Shown here: positions 57,709 to 64,000 of the stretch, piece after piece
Layout: every line of letters starts with the position of its first letter
How positions within the stretch are numbered: the first letter of the stretch is position 1
Source: Salvia splendens
Taxonomy: Eukaryota; Streptophyta; Magnoliopsida; Lamiales; Lamiaceae
Reading direction: 5' to 3'
Assembly: GCF_004379255.2 (NCBI RefSeq)
Contig: NC_056034.1
Location: forward strand, 40,096,887-40,160,886
Length of the DNA stretch: 64,000 bases
Program-made: the position numbers and the translations under genes
Notes under the pieces: model-generated
The model's database searches: none
What the model was told of the DNA's origin: nothing
The model's input: only the letters and a program-made list of their open reading frames with translations

Positions 57709-58707
57709 ACTTCTTTACAATATATCTGCTCTTCTGCAACCAGAAAGGGAATCTCTTTTGCTACTACTGTATGGATCTATATCTCTATAAAATTGAATAA
57801 TTCCCTTTCCCCCTAACAGATTCCCAATCAAACGTGAGCTCTCTATCTCTCTTTAGGTGGGAAATTGAAGAAGACTAGAAGCAGTGGAAGTTCACAGAGT
57901 GTGAAAGGAAACTTGCCGGTGGAGTTCGGAGTTCTGGCGTCGAAGATCCTTGGAAGAGAAAAGCTCCAAACAGTGAAGAAAATGTGAATTTGGTAAGAAG
58001 AGTGAACACTGATTTCCAGAAGGTGTTTGATGTTTTACTAAAATGGTAGAGAAATGAGCTCGAAAAGTAGAAGAAACGGAACAAAATTGAAACAAAAAAA
58101 GAAGTAGAAGATGAGGATGAAGAAGAATCAGTAAAGCTGAAGAGTGAAGAAGAGGCGTTGGTAGAGAATGAAATTTATTAGGGCTTTTAATATTTCTTTT
58201 ATTTAATTTTATAGTAACATTATCTGTCTCTGTCGGAGGACATCCTTTATTGTTAACCCTTCTTTCCATAATATTCCATTCATTTTATAAAGGATGTGAG
58301 TTTATTATCATTTTCCTTCGTCAGAAAATGGTATACGTGCTTTAGGATTTAGACAGCTTTATATTTTTGTCACTGTTCATGTTTACTATATTTACAAAAA
58401 GAAATATTTATTCCTTTTGTAAAAAATAATCTCATTTGTTAATGACAACGGGATCCAGAAAAAGGTTATCATAGAATCGAACGAATTAACAATGAATATA
58501 ATATTTGAATTATTATTTAAAAATATATTGTAGGATTCAGTATTAAATATCGAGATGGTTAATTTGAGGGGTTAGAGTTTGCTTGCTTTGATTAAATATT
58601 GCATGACTTTAGTGTATTTTGCCTAATTTTCTATCAATTGTTTTGATTAGTTTAGAGTTTTGAAGGAAAAAAGCTAAAATGATTAATACCCGTCCGTCTT
58701 TAATCGA
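57709..58707. other. Leader and upstream region of the choline-transporter-like gene
   Basis: 57709 to about 58190 is probably 5' untranslated sequence, rich in short CT/GA tracts. A possible TATA word (TATAAAAT, minus strand 58282-58289) exists, but the start is uncertain. No other gene. Confidence 0.4.
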
Positions 58708-58709
58708 TA

Positions 58710-58976
58710 TTCCTCTCATTCGCATTAATTGTCACACTTTAACCTGACACGGGTTATAAGAAATGTAATGGAAAGTGAATTGAAAAAGTTACTAGAATGT
58801 TGATCTTACATTTATATATATTACAATAGTTTTATATAGTATTCCACTTAATAATTTGTGAGTGAAATAAGTTAGTAGATTATGGGGTCCACTAATTATA
58901 GTAAAATTAAGTGTGACAAGCATTGACGGATAGGCCGAAAAGAAAATTAGTGACAAATAGTGGCACATGGAAGGAA
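58710..58976. mobile_element. Stowaway-type MITE
   Basis: Ends TTCCTCTCATTCGC and, inverted, TTCCTTCCATGTGCC, each followed by a run ending TTGTCAC. TA flanks both sides (58708-58709, 58977-58978). 267 bp, no coding. Confidence 0.7.
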
Positions 58977-59170
58977 TACTAATGTCTTCAGTTTGAAAAG
59001 CGCTTGAGTGTGGGTATCTCGTATGTTTTATTGTAGTTATGTAAAGAAAAGTTATGTCTATTTTATAATAGTTGCTCAATTTAGTCCATAAGTGATAGGA
59101 TTTTGGCTGAATTTTAGGAAAATTTAATCACTGCTTTCTTTTTCCGTATTAATACATACAAATAAATTAA

Positions 59171-61273
59171 GAGTGAACTACGCAAAAAGTCCATGAACTA
59201 TGTGTTTTGCATGCAAATGGTACATAAACTTTAAAAATATCATGAGTAGTCCATGAACTAAGGTGTAATCACATTTATGGTACCTTTTCACTATTCATCA
59301 CAATTTTACATCCAAAATGTCCTAAGGCATAGAGGTCATTTTTGGACTTTCATATTTAGGTACTGGATTTGATATTTTCTCTATCTATCTATCTATCTAT
59401 AGTACTGAATATGATATTTTCTTATAGTTTGAGTACCTAAAATGATATTATTCACTTCACTGTTTCAATCACTTTATATCAGAACTTCTTTCTCTCTATT
59501 TCTCTAAAATTTTTAGAAAGTCAAAAATAAAAATAAAAATAAAAAATAGTAAATTCTTAAATATATTAATTATAAAAATTTTAATTATAAATTTAATTAT
59601 TAAAATAATTTGTAGCAATTTTTAATTAACATTTTAATTGTGATTTGATTATTTTTTTAATATAAAAAATTATTATTTTTTAATTACCACTAAATTTGTT
59701 ATTTTAAATTAATTCTAATTTTTAATATTTAATATTAAAAAATAATCGAATTAGAATCAAAGTTAAATTTAGCTACAAGTTATTTTGATAAATAAATTTA
59801 TAATTTTAAATTTTATTCCATATTTAAGAATTTCATAGTAGTATTTTTTATTTGAATTTTTTACTTTCTAAAAGTTTTAGAGAGGGAGAGAGAAAGAAGA
59901 TCCGACATATTGTGATTGAAAACAGTTTTAGAGAAGGGGAGAGAAAGAAACCCCAACATAAAGTGATTGAAAAAGTGAAGCGAATAATATCATTTTAGGT
60001 ACTCAAACTATACGAAAATAGAGTGAACTACATAAATGATACCTGATCTTTCACTTTCGCATATAAATGATACATGATCTTTATTTTATATCATTTTTTG
60101 TACCAATAAATCACATTTTTGGTACCTGATGCAATTTCCATCCCAAAATACCCTATAAACAAATTCATTTTTCTATTTGTATCATAAAGGATATTTTAGG
60201 CATTAACAGAACTAGTACCAAAAGTGATATTATAATATCTTATCTCATTCTCCTAACTCTTTATACTATTATTAAACAATATTAATATTATTATTTTAAT
60301 GTTATAAATTAATAATTAATTTATTTTTAATATCATTTAAATATACTTAATCATAATTATAGTTATAATTATATTTAATTATTATACTAATATTATTATA
60401 ATGGTAAAAACTAGTAGTAATTAATAAATAATAATTATTATTTTATATTAAATTAATAACTAATTAATATAGTCTTAATCAAAATTTAAAATTGTGAATT
60501 CTATTCGTAATGATAAAGAGTTGAATATTTTTAGTTAGGTGTTTCAACTCTAAAATGAGTATAAATAATTTAATTAAAAATATTTAATTGATTTAATTAC
60601 TTTAAATAATTAATTTAATTAGGTGTTTTGTTATTGATTTATATTATGAATGCAATTAGATGTATGTATAAAATACTAAAACGAAAGAAGAAAAAGAAGA
60701 GAAAAGAAAAAGAGGAAACATAAACTAAGGAGAAAGAAGAAAGAAGAAAGGAAGATAAAATACTAAAAAGAAAGAAGAAAATGAAGAAAAAAGAAAGAAG
60801 AATAAACTAAAAAAAGAAAAAAAGAAATAAGAAAGGAAGAAAAAAAATTCACATATTTCGTTCTATTTAATTGAAAATTCCAAAATTATCCTCCATAACA
60901 AAAAAAATCACATGTTTGGTACCTAGGGTTATTTTTGTCATGGGGTACCAAAAACGATATAAAATAAAGATCAGGTACCATTTATGTGCGAAAGTGAAAG
61001 ATCATGTACTATTTATGTAGTTCACTCAATAAAATATCATGTATTTAGTAATAGAGAGAGATAAAAATATCAAATCCAGTACCTAGATATGAAAGTCCAT
61101 AAATGCCCTTCATGCCTTGGGGATATTTTTGGTGCAAAATTGTGATAAATAATGAAAAAGTATAAAAAAATGTGATTACACATTAGTTCAAGGACTATCC
61201 ACAATATTTTAAAAATGTAAATACTATATGCATACAAAACGCATAGTTCATGGACCATTTGCATAGTTCACTC
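59171..61273. mobile_element. Non-autonomous Mutator-like element (outer of two nested)
   Basis: Both ends read inward GAGTGAACTA followed by CATGAACTATG. Flanks ATAAATTAA (59162-59170) and ATAGATTAA (61274-61282) match at eight of nine bases. The left arm (59171 to about 59560) pairs with two separate right-hand blocks, 61273-61030 and 60020-59840, because another element interrupts the right arm. Without the insert it is about 1.09 kb. AT-rich core, no transposase. Confidence 0.85.
60021..61027. mobile_element. Non-autonomous Mutator-like element (inner of two nested)
   Basis: Ends read inward GAGTGAACTACATAAAT on both sides, with matching stretches CTTTCACTTTCGCA and CTTTATTTTATATC. Flanks ACGAAAATA (60012-60020) and AATAAAATA (61028-61036) agree at seven of nine bases. 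Same terminal word as the element it sits in. The core has a 190-bp purine tract (60670-60850, AAGAAGAAAAAG-like). Confidence 0.85.
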
Positions 61274-61590
61274 ATAGATTAAAAATGGGTGATAATCATC
61301 TGAATAAGAAATGGTAAGTATGTTTGTGGAAGTAGTGGAATTTCTTTCACGATAACTATACCAAGTGCTTTTTTTTCCAACAGGTTAAGGAGAGGAAGAA
61401 AACAGAATGCTTAGGTACATTTTTGCGCGAGAGAAAAAGATAGAGATCGAAACTGAAAAAAACACTTATATATATTGTTGAAATGGACAGTTGATTAACT
61501 ATTAAGTGTCACAATTACGAAGAGTTATGTATACAAGGCTTAAGTAGAATTAATCGAATGATAATATTATATTTAATTAAATAATAGTAC

Positions 61591-61975
61591 TTAATAATCA
61601 CGGTGTTTTCAATAGAAAAACATAGCTAAGACGGAAACACGACTATATGAAATTACGAGAATATCTTGATTAAATATAGTTGTACTTAATAATCATGGCG
61701 TTTTCAATAGAAAAACATAGCTAAAGTATACGGAAACACGACTATATGAAATTATGAGAAAATCTTGATTAAGTATAGTAGTACCTAATAATCATGGCGT
61801 TTTCAATAGAAAAACATAGCTAAGATATATGGAAACCCGACTATATGAAATTATGAGAATATCTTGACTAAATATAGTAGTATTTAATAATCATGGAGTT
61901 TTCAATAGAAAGACATAGCTAATATATACGGAAACATACGGAAACATGATTATATAAAATTATGAGAACATCTTA
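61591..61975. repeat. Minisatellite, four units of 95-104 bp
   Basis: Each unit starts TAATAATCA and includes GTTTTCAATAGAAA, ACATAGCTAA, CGGAAAC and ACTATATGAAATTA (variants). Units begin at 61592, 61687, 61786 and 61885. The last unit has a small internal duplication of ATACGGAAAC. Confidence 0.9.
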
Positions 61976-64000
61976 AATTAAACTCAATATAAAACTCGAT
62001 TTCACCCTTCGACCATAGTTCAATCTTCACAATCAAAGGGCTATGTACAAAAAGCAAGACAAAATTGGTCACTTTTATTATGCTTTTGAATTTGAGTGCT
62101 AACGAGTATCCATTTTATCAACTATAGCCCAATTAAATTGGGGGCATAGCTCGCTATTCAATTTCTTGATCATATTATTTAATTAACTAACCCAAAAATT
62201 TAATTTATCCAATTGGCTCCTAAAAATAAAAACTTAATTAATCCATAACTGGGCCAGGCAGTAACCCCAGCAACATTAATTTAAAATAGACTAAACCAAT
62301 TTAGTTTAAACTAAATTTAGCCCAATTAACACTACAAGCTCAAATAGCCCATCTTACATCCCTTATATTAGCTCCTAAAAAATTATTTAAAATATCATAT
62401 TTCAAAATCAATCAAATTTTAAATGATGATGACTTTCTCAGTTCAAATCTACTACACGTTTTACTATCCATCAATTTGAGTATATTCTTTACTGGGGAGA
62501 TGATCAATTGCTAACTAATTATCAATCCAAAATCAAGACAAATTCTTAATCATTAGATTAGGAGGTCTAGTGGTTGATATAATGCCAAGTGGATTATATT
62601 TTAAATTTAAATAATTATTAATTAAAATTAAAGAGTATTAATGTCAATTTACTCTTATTAAAATTATCCCAAAATTTTAAAATTTACGTAACTCTCATTT
62701 AAATTATTTTTTCGTAAAAAATATATCAAATTAAGGTAACTTTATAAGGATTCTAACGAGATCTCAATTGCATATATTCCGACGACGTTCGGATGATGAA
62801 ATTTGATACTTTATTTCAGTTTTCGTAAATGTTGATAAGTTTTTTATCAACAAATACATCAAAAAATCTCAATAAAACCATGTAAAAATTTCAAAAATCT
62901 GTGTTGATATTTTCATGTACTTGTGTTGAAATATTCATGTACTTGTGTTGATATTTGTTATACACTATGTTGATATAAATAAAAAAACGAAAATTATAAT
63001 ATGATAATAGAATGATGATCTTACCCCTCTAATGATATTTGTTTACTATTTATTGAAATTTGTAAGATTTAATCTTATCCACTCATTTTAAAATCTAAGT
63101 ATGTAAATTTGGTCTTAATTTTATATTATAGTACTATAAGCATTAGAAGATACCCATTCTCATGAACTTAACTTCGTATGCATATTAAATATGTTATTAT
63201 TTAGTCAAATTATTAATTTTTTAAAAGAAAGAAAGATTGGTTAAAATTAAAATATAATAAAAGGAGGGAAGCAAAATAAATGTGAAATTGACTTTTCCAC
63301 ATTAAGTAATTAACACTAAACCCACCTCTGCCGCATAAGACTTTCAATTCAGACTAATTAACTGAAATTGCTATTGAAATTCATGCAGCTAATTGCGCAA
63401 GTCTAAATCTAAATCTAAATATATCTTTGCAATGCTATAATTAGATTTTTTTACTCAAAAGTTATTGTACATTTGTGTTTATTGGACTATTAGGTATTAG
63501 TTGTTGTGCTCAACAATAAGGTGGATGAAACTATTATCAACGTAACTAGCAAAACGTGTTTTCTATGTCACGCGTATTATATCACCGTTGTTAATATTTA
63601 TAATTACTTTTACGACCGACGTATATGTCGTCGTTTGAATTTTGATATGAGAGCATTTGTAATTAGGTGAGTGTATTTTGTATATTTATTAAATTTTTTT
63701 CTAAATAATTTTTTAATTTATGTAGTTATACATCTCCATCTTGATTCTTTTAGTATTTATTTTCTCATATTTGATGGAAGCAAACATTGTAGTACATCTT
63801 ATCAATAAATATGAGACTGGTTGCTGTTTGTTTAACATCTTAATATTGTTAGTGCACATGGAATATCTACAGTGTGATTAATGACTTTTATGTCAATAAA
63901 AATGTAGATGGATGACCAAATGATTTTTCTATATCTCAATGGTGTAATTTCGTGTAATTTATTTGGATAAATAAAGTTTGACGTGAGTTTTCGATTTAAT
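61976..64000. other. AT-rich intergenic sequence
   Basis: No gene recognised. A phrase TGTGTTGATATTTTCATGTACT recurs three times with variation at 62900-62990, a short degenerate tandem repeat. Confidence 0.45.

Overview
The window is nuclear DNA of a flowering plant, a eudicot. Genes have multiple introns with plant-type GT-AG borders, TATAAATA boxes and AT-rich spacers, and the repeats are typical of plants (Ty1/copia, Stowaway, Harbinger, hAT and Mutator-like families). An asterid such as Lamiales is possible, but that is only an impression from the protein sequences.

Layout. 77-10079 is a nest of mobile DNA. Diverged inverted repeats at 77-254 and 9901-10079 enclose a Stowaway MITE, a complete and apparently very young Ty1/copia retrotransposon (1394-6735, identical LTRs, open 1332-residue polyprotein) and a fold-back element (8075-9595) whose 545-bp arms each hold six 19-bp palindromes of the form ACGCCA-N7-TGGCGT. 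10808-16383 holds a frameshifted PR-10/Bet v 1 gene, a zeatin O-glucosyltransferase-like pseudogene and an intact pectin methylesterase. 17357-28472 holds an intact 15-exon DEAD-box RNA helicase (RH13/Mak5 type) and an intact two-exon folate-biopterin-transporter-family gene. 30309-41607 is mostly repeats: three consecutive Harbinger MITEs, a plastid rps7 scrap, a short non-autonomous LTR element, a further Harbinger MITE and a hAT-type element, with an R2R3-MYB gene (36203-38061) among them. 42081-50998 is a gene graveyard: an F-box/FBD pseudogene, two directly repeated copies of a decayed transposase-associated gene, and between them a truncated RF298-type ubiquitin ligase copy. 51582-57708 is an intact 10-exon choline-transporter-like gene. 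58710-61975 holds a Stowaway element, two related Mutator-like elements, one inserted in the other, and a four-copy minisatellite. The rest, to 64000, is AT-rich and shows no gene.

The five intact genes (pectin methylesterase, RNA helicase, folate transporter family, MYB, choline-transporter-like) have unrelated roles and do not form a cluster or pathway. For these I traced exon borders by hand; coding lengths are whole codons and every junction is in phase. The most unusual structures are the palindrome-array fold-back element and two hAT-type elements (40754-41599 and 46096-46554) with similar ends and 8-bp target duplications but interiors built from two different short palindromic words.
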